From an uncultured Maribacter sp. (GTDB taxonomy: Bacteria; Bacteroidota; Bacteroidia; Flavobacteriales; Flavobacteriaceae), in contig NZ_CANMRY010000002.1 of NCBI RefSeq assembly GCF_947500405.1, positions 372,001 to 436,000 of the forward strand: 64,000 bases of DNA, read 5' to 3'. Numbering within the stretch: position 1 is the first letter of the stretch; each line of letters starts with the position of its first letter. Shown in pieces: positions 28,065-37,089 of this stretch. A model generated the notes under the pieces. The model was given only the letters and a program-made list of their open reading frames with translations. It searched no databases and had not been told where the DNA came from. Made by a program: the position numbers and the translations under genes.

Positions 28065-28844
28065 CTATTCTAAAACACTATTTTTTGGCCTTATAGCAAA
28101 AGTACGATAATTCTTAGCTTTTTTAAGAGTAGTAAAACCTTCTAAGTTATTTTCCTCTATTATTTGTCTTGCAAATTCATACCAAGTCATTGGAAGCTTA
28201 TCTGTAAAATGAAATATTCCATAACTAGTTTCCATACCTAAAATAACTTTATTAAGTATAAATAAGCTCAAATTTATAGTATTAGTAGGGCTACCTAATT
28301 GTTCATTTGTTATTTGCAAAGTTTCCTTATTTTTTGCTTTTTCCAGTATCGTTTTATAAAAATTATTTCCAAATTTTTTGCTATACAACCATGATGTACG
28401 TATTATAAAATACTTTTGTAAAATATTTTGAATATACTTCTCTCCTTCTAGCTTAGATTTCCCATATTCGTTTATTGGATTTGGAATGTCACTTATGGTA
28501 TATGGCTCTTTTTTTTTCCCATCAAAAACATAATCTGTAGAAATGTGTATTAGAACTGTCTTGTTTTCTAAACAAGTTTCAGCCAAGTTTTTAACTGCTT
28601 CTGAATTTACTTTATAAGCAATTTCTGGTGTTTTTTCTGCTTGTTCTACATTGGTATATGCTGCGCAATTAATACAAAAACTATATTTATTCTTTAAGAA
28701 TAAAGTACTCACCATATTGGAATTGGTTATATCAAGCTCTTTTGAGCTTTTGAAATCAAAAATAAAATTGGAGTAATTTTTTGCAATTTCTTGTATTGAG
28801 CTTCCTAGCTGTCCATTGGCTCCAGTAACTAATATATGTTTCAT
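28065..28844 (-). CDS. rmlD: dTDP-4-dehydrorhamnose reductase, C-terminally short
   Basis: Last step of dTDP-L-rhamnose synthesis. The 259-residue SDR protein has VTGANGQLGSSI, NCAAYTNVEQAEK, the STDYVFDG segment, catalytic YGKSKLEGE and the substrate region EQLGSPTNT. It ends at RPKNSVLE, whereas members I know carry roughly 25-30 more residues after the equivalent RPxxSVL motif. No remnant of that tail is visible in the 20 bp before the next gene, so this may be a deletion or a short subfamily. It overlaps rmlC by 4 bp (ATGA). Confidence 0.9.
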   Translation of the reverse strand: MKHILVTGANGQLGSSIQEIAKNYSNFIFDFKSSKELDITNSNMVSTLFLKNKYSFCINCAAYTNVEQAEKTPEIAYKVNSEAVKNLAETCLENKTVLIHISTDYVFDGKKKEPYTISDIPNPINEYGKSKLEGEKYIQNILQKYFIIRTSWLYSKKFGNNFYKTILEKAKNKETLQITNEQLGSPTNTINLSLFILNKVILGMETSYGIFHFTDKLPMTWYEFARQIIEENNLEGFTTLKKAKNYRTFAIRPKNSVLE

Positions 28845-29386
28845 AAACTTAGTTCTGAAAATGGTGGTAATTCTTTGTCTTTTAATGAAATTATCATTTT
28901 AGATTCTGGGTAGTCCCAATTAATATCTAAAATTTTATCATTATATAGTATACCTCTTTCTGAGTCTTTATTATAAAAGTTATCACATTTGTAAAAGAAT
29001 TCCGCAGTATCACTTAACACTACAAAACCATGACCAAAACCTCTTGGCATAAAAAGTTGCTTTTTATTTTCTTCAGAAAGTTCAATGGAAAAATGTTGTC
29101 CAAATGTTTTAGAATCTTTCCTTAAATCTACTGCTACATCCAAAATAACCCCTTTTAAGACACGTACCAACTTTGCTTGTGCATATTTACCTATTTGATA
29201 ATGAATTCCTCTTAAAACCCCTTCAGTAGAAAAGGACTGATTATCCTGAACAAAATTAACTTCTTTACCAGTTAATTTTGTAAACGTCTCTTTATTAAAA
29301 CTTTCAAAAAAGTACCCTCTATCATCCTCAAATACTCTTGGCTTTAATACATAGCAACCTTCCAGAATAGTCTTTTCAATAGTCAT
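28841..29386 (-). CDS. rmlC: dTDP-4-dehydrorhamnose 3,5-epimerase
   Basis: A 181-residue cupin that epimerises C3 and C5 of dTDP-4-keto-6-deoxyglucose. Landmarks are PRVFEDDRGYFFESFN, the FVQDNQSFS segment, GVLRGIHYQ with the catalytic His, and MPRGFGHGFVVLSD. The length is normal for RmlC. It overlaps rmlA by one base and rmlD by four, so the rhamnose genes are tightly coupled. Confidence 0.96.
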   Translation of the reverse strand: MTIEKTILEGCYVLKPRVFEDDRGYFFESFNKETFTKLTGKEVNFVQDNQSFSTEGVLRGIHYQIGKYAQAKLVRVLKGVILDVAVDLRKDSKTFGQHFSIELSEENKKQLFMPRGFGHGFVVLSDTAEFFYKCDNFYNKDSERGILYNDKILDINWDYPESKMIISLKDKELPPFSELSL

Positions 29387-30252
29387 TATTTTTTGTTTAA
29401 TATTCCCAATATGTTTTTACCATACCCACTCTTCATTAAAGGTTCCGCTAAGGTTATTAATTGCTGTTTGGTAATAAATCCCATTTCATAAGCAGCACCT
29501 TCTATAGTTCCTATTTTTAAACCTTGTCTTTCTTCAATAACCTCCACAAATTGAGATGCTTGCATTAAAGATTGAAAGGTACCCGTATCTAACCAAGCAG
29601 TTCCCCTATCCAAAATGCTTACACTTAATTTATTTCTTTTTAAATATTCTTTATTAACATCTGTTATCTCTAATTCTCCTCTAGAACTAGGGGAAATGCT
29701 TTTAGCTATTTCTACGACATCATTATCATAAAAATATATTCCTGGTACTGCATAATTAGATTTTGGCTCTAATGGTTTTTCTTCTATACTTATAGCCTTT
29801 CCCTCCTCATTGAATTCAACAACACCATAACGTTCTGGATCATGAACTCTATAGGCATAAATTATACCCCCATCTGGATTGCTATTAGATTGTAATAATT
29901 TTGCTAATCCTGATCCATAAAAAATATTATCTCCTAAAATAAGAGCTACCTTATCTTTACCAATAAATTTTTCTCCTATAATAAATGCCTCCGCAAGGCC
30001 ATTGGGAGCCTCTTGCACAGCATATTCAAAAGAACAACCGTACTTACTTCCATCACCCAATAAATCTTTAAATAAAGGCAAATCTTTTGGGGTAGAAATA
30101 ATCAATATTTCTCGTATCCCTGCATAAATTAAAGTAGATAAAGGATAATATATCATCGGTTTATCATAAATAGGCATTAATTGCTTACTTACAGACAATG
30201 TTAAAGGGTGTAACCTAGTTCCAGACCCTCCCGCTAAAATTATTCCTTTCAT
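29386..30252 (-). CDS. rmlA: Glucose-1-phosphate thymidylyltransferase
   Basis: Makes dTDP-glucose from glucose-1-phosphate and dTTP, the first committed step to dTDP-rhamnose. The 288-residue protein starts [18 protein letters not shown] with the nucleotide-binding GGxGTRL, and contains [23 protein letters not shown] and [11 protein letters not shown]. It is full length. It lies 19 bp downstream of rmlB, in rmlB-A-C-D order. Confidence 0.97.
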   Translation of the reverse strand: MKGIILAGGSGTRLHPLTLSVSKQLMPIYDKPMIYYPLSTLIYAGIREILIISTPKDLPLFKDLLGDGSKYGCSFEYAVQEAPNGLAEAFIIGEKFIGKDKVALILGDNIFYGSGLAKLLQSNSNPDGGIIYAYRVHDPERYGVVEFNEEGKAISIEEKPLEPKSNYAVPGIYFYDNDVVEIAKSISPSSRGELEITDVNKEYLKRNKLSVSILDRGTAWLDTGTFQSLMQASQFVEVIEERQGLKIGTIEGAAYEMGFITKQQLITLAEPLMKSGYGKNILGILNKK

Positions 30253-30271
30253 TTTTATTGCTTTTGCTCTA

Positions 30272-31330
30272 CTATTGATACATTTCAGAATAATATTTTT
30301 GGTAATCTCCAGAAGTTACATTTTCTAACCAATCTTGATTTTCTAAAAACCAATCTATTGTTTTTTCTAATCCTTCCTCAAAAGTAACCGAAGGTTTCCA
30401 ACCTAATTCTTTATTTATTTTATTGGAGTCAATAGCATATCTTAAATCGTGTCCCGGCCTATCTTTAACATAGGCAATTAGCTTTTCACTTTCTCCTTCT
30501 TTTCTATTTAGCTTTTGATCCATTAGTTTACAAAGAAGCTTTACTAAATCTATATTTTTCCATTCATTAAAACCACCAATATTATACGTTTCATGATTTT
30601 TTCCTTTATGAAAAACTAAATCTATTGCAATTGCATGATCTAATACAAATAACCAATCTCTAGTATAATTGCCGTCTCCATATACAGGAAGCGATTTTTT
30701 ATTAATAATGTTATTAATAAAAAATGGAATTAATTTTTCAGGAAAGTGATTAGGGCCATAATTATTAGAGCAATTTGTAATTACATAAGGTAAACCATAA
30801 GTTTCACCGTAGGCTCTTACAAAATGGTCAGAACTTGCTTTAGAAGCAGAATATGGGGAATTTGGATCATATGCAGTATCTTCTGTAAAAAAACCCGTTT
30901 CTCCTAAAGAACCATAAACTTCATCTGTACTTACATGGTAGAATCTTTTTCCTGTAAAATCATTTTTCCATAGTTCCTTTGCTGCATTTAATAAATTCAT
31001 GGTTCCAATTACATTGGTTTTAACAAAAGCCAATGGATTTGTAATAGACCTATCTACATGCGATTCTGCTGCTAAATGAATAACACCATCAAAATTATAC
31101 TTTTTAAAGATTGAGTCTATAAAACTAGCGTCTGTTATATCTCCCTTTATAAACGTATAATTCGATTGTTTTTCTACATCTTTTAAGTTCTCTAAATTAC
31201 CAGCATAAGTAAGTGAATCTAAATTAAAAATATGATAGTTAGGGTAGTTAACAACAAACCTTCTAACAACATGAGAGCCAATAAAACCTGCTCCTCCGGT
31301 TATTAATAGTTTTTGGTTCGTTTTATTCAT
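30272..31330 (-). CDS. rmlB: dTDP-glucose 4,6-dehydratase
   Basis: An extended SDR of 352 residues that forms dTDP-4-keto-6-deoxyglucose. Motifs are [28 protein letters not shown], the [15 protein letters not shown] segment with the catalytic Thr-Asp-Glu, and [19 protein letters not shown]. It starts directly after the wzz-like stop (31330 and 31331 are adjacent), so it is likely the second sugar-pathway gene on a transcript entering from wzz. Confidence 0.97.
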   Translation of the reverse strand: MNKTNQKLLITGGAGFIGSHVVRRFVVNYPNYHIFNLDSLTYAGNLENLKDVEKQSNYTFIKGDITDASFIDSIFKKYNFDGVIHLAAESHVDRSITNPLAFVKTNVIGTMNLLNAAKELWKNDFTGKRFYHVSTDEVYGSLGETGFFTEDTAYDPNSPYSASKASSDHFVRAYGETYGLPYVITNCSNNYGPNHFPEKLIPFFINNIINKKSLPVYGDGNYTRDWLFVLDHAIAIDLVFHKGKNHETYNIGGFNEWKNIDLVKLLCKLMDQKLNRKEGESEKLIAYVKDRPGHDLRYAIDSNKINKELGWKPSVTFEEGLEKTIDWFLENQDWLENVTSGDYQKYYSEMYQ

Positions 31331-32335
31331 TTATAATAATTCTTTTGTTTTCTTGTTCAAGAACTTTAATAATGACCAAATAAAAAATAACCCAATTAAT
31401 ATTGTAGGTATTAATGTAAGTTTTGCCGTAAAAAACTCTTTCTTTATTTGTTGAGCCCCCCCAAAACTTAAAATTTTAATAGTCTCCTTATATTCTCTTT
31501 TTAGTAATTTATTAGTAGCTGTGTTTTCTATTAGGTTGTTTTTTAAATTTAATAATTGAGGAATATTAAGTCCTTCTTCACCGCCTAATAAAACCATTCC
31601 TTCTCCATTCTCTTTACTATTAGCCTTACTCCCTAGTGCTTTAGAGTAATTAGCTATTAGCAAGTCTATTTGATTAATAAGCGCTTCATTTTCTTTAATC
31701 TGAGATTCAGAATTAACTAAATATATTTCTTTTAATTCTTTAAAATAATCATTATCATTAATGAAAGTCATAATCTTTTTTGCAGCAGACTGTCCAAGTT
31801 CTTCATTTTTATAATAAAAAGAAATTTTATGGTTTACATAGCTACTTTCTAAAACTTCATTTTTAATAACTTCTTTTATTGAGTTATCATCCTTAAGACT
31901 TCCTAAATACTCTAAATACTTTAAAGATTTTTCTAAATCAACATTAGATTTTGCTTGTACTGGCTCAATCTCAATTTTAAAACCTTTAAGTTGCTCTAAT
32001 TCAATTTCTAAATTACTATAAAAGTCATAATCCTTGCCTTTAATTTTTGATTGTAATTCTGATACTATTCCGTATAAGTAATCTTTACTTTCAAAATTTG
32101 GCTTTACAATTACTTCAGTCTTTTTTGTAGTTTCAGATATTTGGTTTAATCCATATCCTATGGTAACCCCAATAATTGCAAGCCCTACAAGAATTAAAAA
32201 ATTCTTCTTAAAGTATAAATAGACTCTTAATAATCCTCTAACAATATTATCTAATCCCTTTTTAATTAGCTCAAACAACTGCCCTAAATCTATTTCATCA
32301 GAAGAAGTATTGTTTTTTGGTAAATTATCTGCCAT
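31331..32335 (-). CDS. wzz: Wzz-type polysaccharide chain-length determinant protein
   Basis: A 334-residue inner-membrane protein with two terminal membrane helices (about residues 44-66 and 305-327) enclosing a mostly helical periplasmic domain, the standard Wzz/PCP topology. FKKNFLILVGLAIIGVTIGY forms helix 1 and the C-terminal helix is followed by a short lysine-rich tail. There is no kinase domain, so it is a class 1-like co-polymerase rather than a tyrosine autokinase. It regulates how long Wzy makes the polymer. It lies 1 bp after the DUF6909-like gene and opens the polysaccharide cluster. Confidence 0.85.
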   Translation of the reverse strand: MADNLPKNNTSSDEIDLGQLFELIKKGLDNIVRGLLRVYLYFKKNFLILVGLAIIGVTIGYGLNQISETTKKTEVIVKPNFESKDYLYGIVSELQSKIKGKDYDFYSNLEIELEQLKGFKIEIEPVQAKSNVDLEKSLKYLEYLGSLKDDNSIKEVIKNEVLESSYVNHKISFYYKNEELGQSAAKKIMTFINDNDYFKELKEIYLVNSESQIKENEALINQIDLLIANYSKALGSKANSKENGEGMVLLGGEEGLNIPQLLNLKNNLIENTATNKLLKREYKETIKILSFGGAQQIKKEFFTAKLTLIPTILIGLFFIWSLLKFLNKKTKELL

Positions 32336-32336
32336 T

Positions 32337-34028
32337 TTATTTTGTGTTAAATATCTGTTTTAGAATTTTATCTGTAATTAAATAGGTTGGTTTAACTCCT
32401 GTTGTTCCAAGTCCACCAGAAGCTAATGTACTACCTGTTTCTAACGGATTATCTGATGCATAATATGCATACCTAACTTTAACATCTTCTTTTATACTCT
32501 TACGTATTTTAGATGCAGATTGTATTGCTTTTTGATAATGTACCCCTTCCATTTCTAAACCAATTACATTCCATGTAGATTCATAGAAAAACTTAAGAAT
32601 ATCTTTATTTTGCAATGACGTACCTAAAACAGATACCATTGTTCCTTCAAAAACTTGCAGTCCGTTTCCTTTAAAATCTTCTGCGCATAATTCATTCTTA
32701 AAAGGATAATTATCTGCTGTACCCTCAAAAATATGAGCAGACGGAATCATTATATCTCCTTTACCACCATCTAATATACCTGCTTTACCCATTACGGAGA
32801 TTGAATCTATATTTAAAAATTGTGGCTCTTTACCTTCTTTTTTAAATGGTTTTAAAAACTCATCTATAGTTTCGTAAGCTTGCTCTCCAAATGCATAGTC
32901 CATCACAAAAATTACCGGTATTTCGTCTTCTCTTAAAGTATCTGACAAAGAATAACAACAACTATCTTTTCCTAATTTAGCCATGTCAAAAATCTGAATA
33001 TCTATATTAGTTCCAGATTTATCGTTTATACTAATCATCCCATTTTTTAATGCAACACTTTTAACCTTATCCCTTAATTTACCGTTTTCTGGAGCACTTA
33101 AGGCTTCATATATTTCTAAATCGTTATTCGTGTCTTTAAATTCGTTTTTAAGTGCTTTTCTTGCAAATAAAGAATTCATTACACTATGCATGTTTGCACT
33201 AATAATATGGATGGGTCTATTTAGTAAATTATTAGCTACTAAAGTTTCTTTTATTGTATTTGCCCAAAGTTCTCCATAGATATGGTGACCTAAGGTTTCT
33301 CTAAGAATAGCGCTAAATGTAATTGCTCGCTTATTTCCAGAAACCTCTTCTTCTATTGCTAGTTTACCTAACCAGTATATTATTCTTAAGAACCTTTCTG
33401 GGTCAGTTTTGGTAGCAAACTTTTCGTAAACACTAATAATTTCATCAAAAGAGCGCCCTAATATATTTGCTGTGTGTATTAGCGCTACTTCTCTTTCGGA
33501 CTGAGATAGTTTCTTTTTACTAACTGCAGCTTCTAACTTTGCCCAGTCTCTTATTGTTTTGTTTGTATCTTCTATTAATACGCGTTTGCAAATTTTTTCG
33601 GACTCTATAATTAAAAAAGTGATATGCGTTAGAATATCATAAATATCAGAGCGTCCTCTGGTTATTTCAATATTCATTTGCTCATCGTCTATTCTATAAC
33701 AATTTCTTCTTCTTTTTGGTGGTACTATAGCCTTAAAGTGGGATTTGCTGTACCCTTCGTCTGCGGTAAGGTTAATAAATCTGCATTGCTCTATTCCTTC
33801 TGGTAAGCGTTCTAAAACATAGATAAGGCCATTTAATTCAGATTTTTCTTCTGCAATGGAACCATAAATTTCTGGGCGTAATAAAAGTAAAGCGTCTTTA
33901 AGTGTTTGGCCAGATATTCCTGTAGGTTTATAAAAGCCACGATTAAATAAATGACGCATTGTAATATATAAGCGTTCTATAGCATTTGTAGATTCTTGCG
34001 CTCTAGTTGTAATTATTGCTTTTCCCAT
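32337..34028 (-). CDS. Conserved protein, DUF6909-like, with nucleoside-phosphorylase-like C-terminal half
   Basis: A 563-residue cytoplasmic protein with no signal or membrane segment. The N-terminal half is helical and charged (STNAIERLYITMRHLFNRGF). The C-terminal half (from about residue 290) has short hydrophobic strands and the segments DEIPVIFVMDYAFGEQAYET, VIGLEMEGVHYQKAIQ and YYASDNPLETG, which recall the purine nucleoside phosphorylase/AMP nucleosidase fold with its catalytic Met-Glu pair. I recall this family as DUF6909 of Bacteroidota. Function unknown; a nucleotide- or nucleoside-linked role is inference. It starts 30 bp downstream of the GH3 gene. Confidence 0.7.
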   Translation of the reverse strand: MGKAIITTRAQESTNAIERLYITMRHLFNRGFYKPTGISGQTLKDALLLLRPEIYGSIAEEKSELNGLIYVLERLPEGIEQCRFINLTADEGYSKSHFKAIVPPKRRRNCYRIDDEQMNIEITRGRSDIYDILTHITFLIIESEKICKRVLIEDTNKTIRDWAKLEAAVSKKKLSQSEREVALIHTANILGRSFDEIISVYEKFATKTDPERFLRIIYWLGKLAIEEEVSGNKRAITFSAILRETLGHHIYGELWANTIKETLVANNLLNRPIHIISANMHSVMNSLFARKALKNEFKDTNNDLEIYEALSAPENGKLRDKVKSVALKNGMISINDKSGTNIDIQIFDMAKLGKDSCCYSLSDTLREDEIPVIFVMDYAFGEQAYETIDEFLKPFKKEGKEPQFLNIDSISVMGKAGILDGGKGDIMIPSAHIFEGTADNYPFKNELCAEDFKGNGLQVFEGTMVSVLGTSLQNKDILKFFYESTWNVIGLEMEGVHYQKAIQSASKIRKSIKEDVKVRYAYYASDNPLETGSTLASGGLGTTGVKPTYLITDKILKQIFNTK

Positions 34029-34058
34029 ATCTATTTCGCGTAAAATTACAATTTATAT

Positions 34059-35564
34059 TTAACTAATTGTAGTACTATACTTATGCAATACATTCGCTAA
34101 TTTACGGTCATTACTTAAACGTTGCACTTTATTCTGACCTCCTAATTTTCCAATAGATTTCATATAAGAAGTGAAACCTCCATTTCTTATTTCAGTAATT
34201 TTTAATGTTTGAAGCACATTTCCAACTATTAAATCGTAATAATAACTGTTCTGGTTTTGTAAAGATGCATCCAAAGTTTCAATAAACTTTTCCATATTAT
34301 CTGGTACCCTTTCAAACTCTATTAACCACTCGTGATAAGGAAGTTCATTTTCTCGCGGTGTTATCTGTGGTGCAACCGTAAATTCATTTACGCTAGCATT
34401 AGTTGCGCCAATAGCTTCTTGCATTGCTTGTTCTACTTCTTTTGCTATTACATGTTCTCCAAATGCTGATATAAAATGTTTTATACGTCCGGAAACTATT
34501 ATCCTATAGGGTTTTAAAGAAATAAACTGAACGGTATCTCCAAGATTATAGCCCCATAAACCTGCGTTTGTAGATATAATCATTACATAATTTATACCAA
34601 CCTCAACATCTTTTATGGTTAGTCTTTCTGAGTTTTCCTCAAAAAAATCATCTGTCTTTATAAACTCATAAAATATTCCAGAGTTTAGTAACAAAAGCAT
34701 CCCTTTTTCTTTTTGAGAATCTTGATAAGCAAAAAAACCTTCACTTGCAGGAAACAGTTCTATGCTATCCACTTTTCTTCCAATTAAATTCTCGAACTTG
34801 GCTCTATATGGTTCGTAATTTACACCTCCGTAAATAAATAGATTAAAGTTTTTAAATAAGTCGCCAACTTTTAGTTTAGATTTTTCATTTAACTTTTCAA
34901 AATACATTTGTACCCATGAAGGTATTCCTGCAATAACAGTCATATCTTCATTTATGGTTTCTTCTACAATAGCATTTACTTTAGTTTCCCAATCTTCTAT
35001 ACAGTTTGTTTCCCAACTAGGAAGTCTGTTTTTTTGTAAATAGTTTGGAACATAATGTGCTGATATTCCTGATAAGCGACCTACATTAATTCCATTTTTT
35101 AGTTCTAATTCTGGGCTACCTTGTAAAAAAATCATTTTACCATCTACAAAAGAGGAATTACCTGTTTCGTGTATGTAAGTTAGTATTGCATTACGAGAAG
35201 CATTTACTTGTTCTTTTATAGATTCTTCTGTAATTGGAATATATTTTGCTCCAGAAGTTGTTCCCGATGTTTTGGCAAAATATATAGGTTTTCCTGGCCA
35301 TAGAATATCTTTTTTGCCCTTTAAAACTTCCTCTACGTAAGGCTTTAGCTCTTCATAGTCTCTTACTGGAACTTGCTTAGAAAAATCTTGAAAAGAAGAT
35401 ATTTTATTAAAATTATGATCCTTTCCAAAGGAAGTGTTTTTTGCAGAATTAATAAGATTCTTAAACACTTCTTCCTGTGCTTTAATTGGGTTATTTACCC
35501 ATTTTAAAGTTTTATTTACAATATTCTTTGCAAATATTTTTGCAGCTACGGATTTTAATGACAT
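34059..35564 (-). CDS. GH3-family (auxin-responsive promoter family) acyl-adenylating protein
   Basis: A 501-residue member of the GH3 family of the ANL adenylate-forming superfamily. The P-loop-like motif is FAKTSGTTSGAKYIPIT near residue 90, and FPASEGFFAYQD and LGDTVQFISLKPYRIIVSGR are further hallmarks. Plant GH3 enzymes join amino acids to carboxylic acids. The bacterial members found in most Bacteroidota have no established substrate. It lies 5 bp downstream of the M23 peptidase gene and is probably co-transcribed with it. Confidence 0.9.
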   Translation of the reverse strand: MSLKSVAAKIFAKNIVNKTLKWVNNPIKAQEEVFKNLINSAKNTSFGKDHNFNKISSFQDFSKQVPVRDYEELKPYVEEVLKGKKDILWPGKPIYFAKTSGTTSGAKYIPITEESIKEQVNASRNAILTYIHETGNSSFVDGKMIFLQGSPELELKNGINVGRLSGISAHYVPNYLQKNRLPSWETNCIEDWETKVNAIVEETINEDMTVIAGIPSWVQMYFEKLNEKSKLKVGDLFKNFNLFIYGGVNYEPYRAKFENLIGRKVDSIELFPASEGFFAYQDSQKEKGMLLLLNSGIFYEFIKTDDFFEENSERLTIKDVEVGINYVMIISTNAGLWGYNLGDTVQFISLKPYRIIVSGRIKHFISAFGEHVIAKEVEQAMQEAIGATNASVNEFTVAPQITPRENELPYHEWLIEFERVPDNMEKFIETLDASLQNQNSYYYDLIVGNVLQTLKITEIRNGGFTSYMKSIGKLGGQNKVQRLSNDRKLANVLHKYSTTIS

Positions 35565-35569
35565 AAGTT

Positions 35570-36439
35570 TTATTTAAAATCTATAAAATCTGATGGGTTT
35601 ACTGGCGCACCATTATTCCAAATTTCAAAATGTAAATGCGGTCCTGTAGTTAACTCTCCTGTATTTCCAACAGAAGCAATTACTTCTCCTGCCCTAACTA
35701 CTTCTCCTTGTTTTTTGTTTAGAGAACCATTATGCTTATAAATACTTAATAAACCATCTTTATGTTCTATAATAATTACATAACCAGTATCTGCTGTCCA
35801 TTCTGCAAAAATAACCATGCCGTTTGCAATAGCTTTTACTGGAGAATCTTTTGGTGCAACCACATCAACCGCATAGTGTTTTGCATTTGCATTGTATTCT
35901 TGAGAAATCATTCCTGAGATTGGAGGAAAAAGAATAAAATCTGTGTTTGTTGTATTTTGTTCAAACAAATTATACTTATCCTCTAAAGCCACCTCAGCTC
36001 TTAATAAAGAATCTTGTTTAATGGGTGTTAAATCTACCGTAGAAGGATCCAACTTAAACTTACCAAAAAGGGAGTCTCTACTCACTTCATTATTCTCTAT
36101 ATCTCCTCTTAGAACTTTACGAATATTATCTAAATACCTATTGGTATAATTTAATCTTCTTACTAGAGAGTCTGTCTTATAGGTAAGTACAGTAGCTTGC
36201 CTTTTTAATTTTGTAGAAGAATACCCAGGAATATATTCTCTTAAAGGGGTAAAAGCTATTAACAAAGTAGTAAGGCCAATTAGTGCTATAATACATAATG
36301 TTCCCGTTACAAAAACATTTAATCTACTAAGCTTAAAAGATATTTTCTCTTCAAAAGTGCTTTCGTTTAATATTACTAAACGATACTTATGAAGCAGTTT
36401 TCTTTTTATTTCTTTCCTTTTCTTTGTTTTCTTAGCCAT
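35570..36439 (-). CDS. M23-family metallopeptidase with N-terminal membrane anchor
   Basis: A 289-residue protein with a lysine-rich N-terminus, one membrane helix (about residues 40-66), a coiled segment (about 80-115) and a C-terminal LytM/M23 domain. The zinc ligands are visible in HYAVDVVAPKDSPVKA (His, Asp) and GPHLHFEIW (second His of HxH). It is probably a cell-wall endopeptidase or a divisome/envelope factor of the MepM type. It is the first gene of a minus-strand run toward wzz and is divergent from tatA with 175 bp between them. Confidence 0.92.
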   Translation of the reverse strand: MAKKTKKRKEIKRKLLHKYRLVILNESTFEEKISFKLSRLNVFVTGTLCIIALIGLTTLLIAFTPLREYIPGYSSTKLKRQATVLTYKTDSLVRRLNYTNRYLDNIRKVLRGDIENNEVSRDSLFGKFKLDPSTVDLTPIKQDSLLRAEVALEDKYNLFEQNTTNTDFILFPPISGMISQEYNANAKHYAVDVVAPKDSPVKAIANGMVIFAEWTADTGYVIIIEHKDGLLSIYKHNGSLNKKQGEVVRAGEVIASVGNTGELTTGPHLHFEIWNNGAPVNPSDFIDFK

Positions 36440-36445
36440 TAGTCA

Positions 36446-36453
36446 CAAATATA
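36446..36453 (-). promoter_or_regulatory. Candidate -7 box (TATATTTG) for the M23 peptidase operon
   Basis: TATATTTG on the minus strand fits TAnnTTTG and ends 7 bp before the ATG at 36439, so the transcript would be leaderless or nearly so. A 6-bp inverted repeat GCTAGT/ACTAGC (36454-36477) lies just upstream and might be an operator. No good -33 element was found at 19-21 bp. Confidence 0.3.
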
Positions 36454-36584
36454 ATGCTAGTATTAAACTTTAACTAGCACAACAATAAATTATCTTATTA
36501 AGCATTATAAATATATATAATTGTTACTTTATTTTTTTAAATATTCACTTTTTAAAATTTAATACAATTCTATAAACTTTTTAG

Positions 36585-36592
36585 TATCTTTG
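36585..36592 (+). promoter_or_regulatory. Candidate -7 box (TATCTTTG) for tatA
   Basis: TATCTTTG fits the Bacteroidota -7 consensus TAnnTTTG and lies 22 bp upstream of the tatA ATG at 36615, leaving a leader of about 15 nt. Confidence 0.45.
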
Positions 36593-36614
36593 TTTTCTAT
36601 AAAAATCATAAAAT

Positions 36615-36800
36615 ATGATAGCTTTACAAACATTTTTAGCCATTGGTGCACCACAAATAATATTAGTAGTAGTAGTAGTTCTTTTATTATTTGGAGGTAA
36701 AAAAATACCTGAATTAATGAGGGGCTTAGGTAGTGGCATTAAAGAATTTAAAGATGCCTCTAAAGACGAAGACAAATTAGAAGAAAATAAAGAAGAATAA
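36615..36800 (+). CDS. tatA: Twin-arginine translocase subunit TatA/E
   Basis: A 61-residue TatA-type pore subunit. It has a short N-terminal membrane helix ([21 protein letters not shown]) with the conserved FGGKKIPEL hinge, then an amphipathic helix ([15 protein letters not shown]) and an acidic tail. The length fits TatA/TatE rather than TatB. It stands alone with its own -7 box and a strong terminator, divergent from the M23 gene. No tatC is in the window. Confidence 0.95.
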   Translation: MIALQTFLAIGAPQIILVVVVVLLLFGGKKIPELMRGLGSGIKEFKDASKDEDKLEENKEE

Positions 36801-36810
36801 TCTTTATATA

Positions 36811-36853
36811 AAGCCATAAAAAAACCCAGCTAATGCTGGGTTTTTTTATGGCT
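36811..36853. terminator. Strong intrinsic terminator after tatA
   Basis: AGCCAT-A7-CCCAGC pairs with GCTGGG-T8-ATGGCT around a TAAT loop. The GC core is followed by eight T residues on the plus strand and, because the A run mirrors it, the structure would also work in the other direction. Confidence 0.92.
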
Positions 36854-37029
36854 CAATTTTTCTAATTACTCTCTTTTTACAGAAATTATAAAAGCATTAC
36901 CTCTTTTTAATATTCAAATTCCATTAACTTTTTAAAAATTAGCTTTGTAGGAAATTAACATAAGTTTAGACTTTACCTCTATTTATTGGTCTTTCACAAC
37001 AAAAAATATTCCTCCTCCACCTATATATA

Positions 37030-37037
37030 TAGATTTG
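37030..37037 (+). promoter_or_regulatory. Candidate -7 box (TAGATTTG) for the T9SS cargo operon
   Basis: TAGATTTG fits TAnnTTTG and lies 53 bp before the ATG at 37090, placing the transcript start about 37042, inside the left arm of a hairpin. A TTTCACAACAAAAA sequence at 36992-37005 lies just upstream. Confidence 0.45.
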
Positions 37038-37082
37038 TGATAAACCACAAGCAGTCAAAAAATATGGCACTTGTGTTTATCA
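37038..37082 (+). promoter_or_regulatory. 5' leader inverted repeat before the giant T9SS cargo gene
   Basis: GATAAACCACAAG (37039-37051) pairs with CTTGTGTTTATC (37070-37081), with one bulged base and an 18-nt loop, and can extend by T38-A82. It lies between the -7 box and the ATG at 37090. It may stabilise the 5' end of a very long mRNA, control ribosome access, or be a protein-binding operator. Confidence 0.5.
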
Positions 37083-37089
37083 GAAAGCT

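Noticed and set aside
36581..36817. Minus-strand open frame of 78 codons
   Set aside because: It lies across tatA in antisense and its protein has no coherent plan; tatA has the full TatA signature, a promoter box and a terminator.
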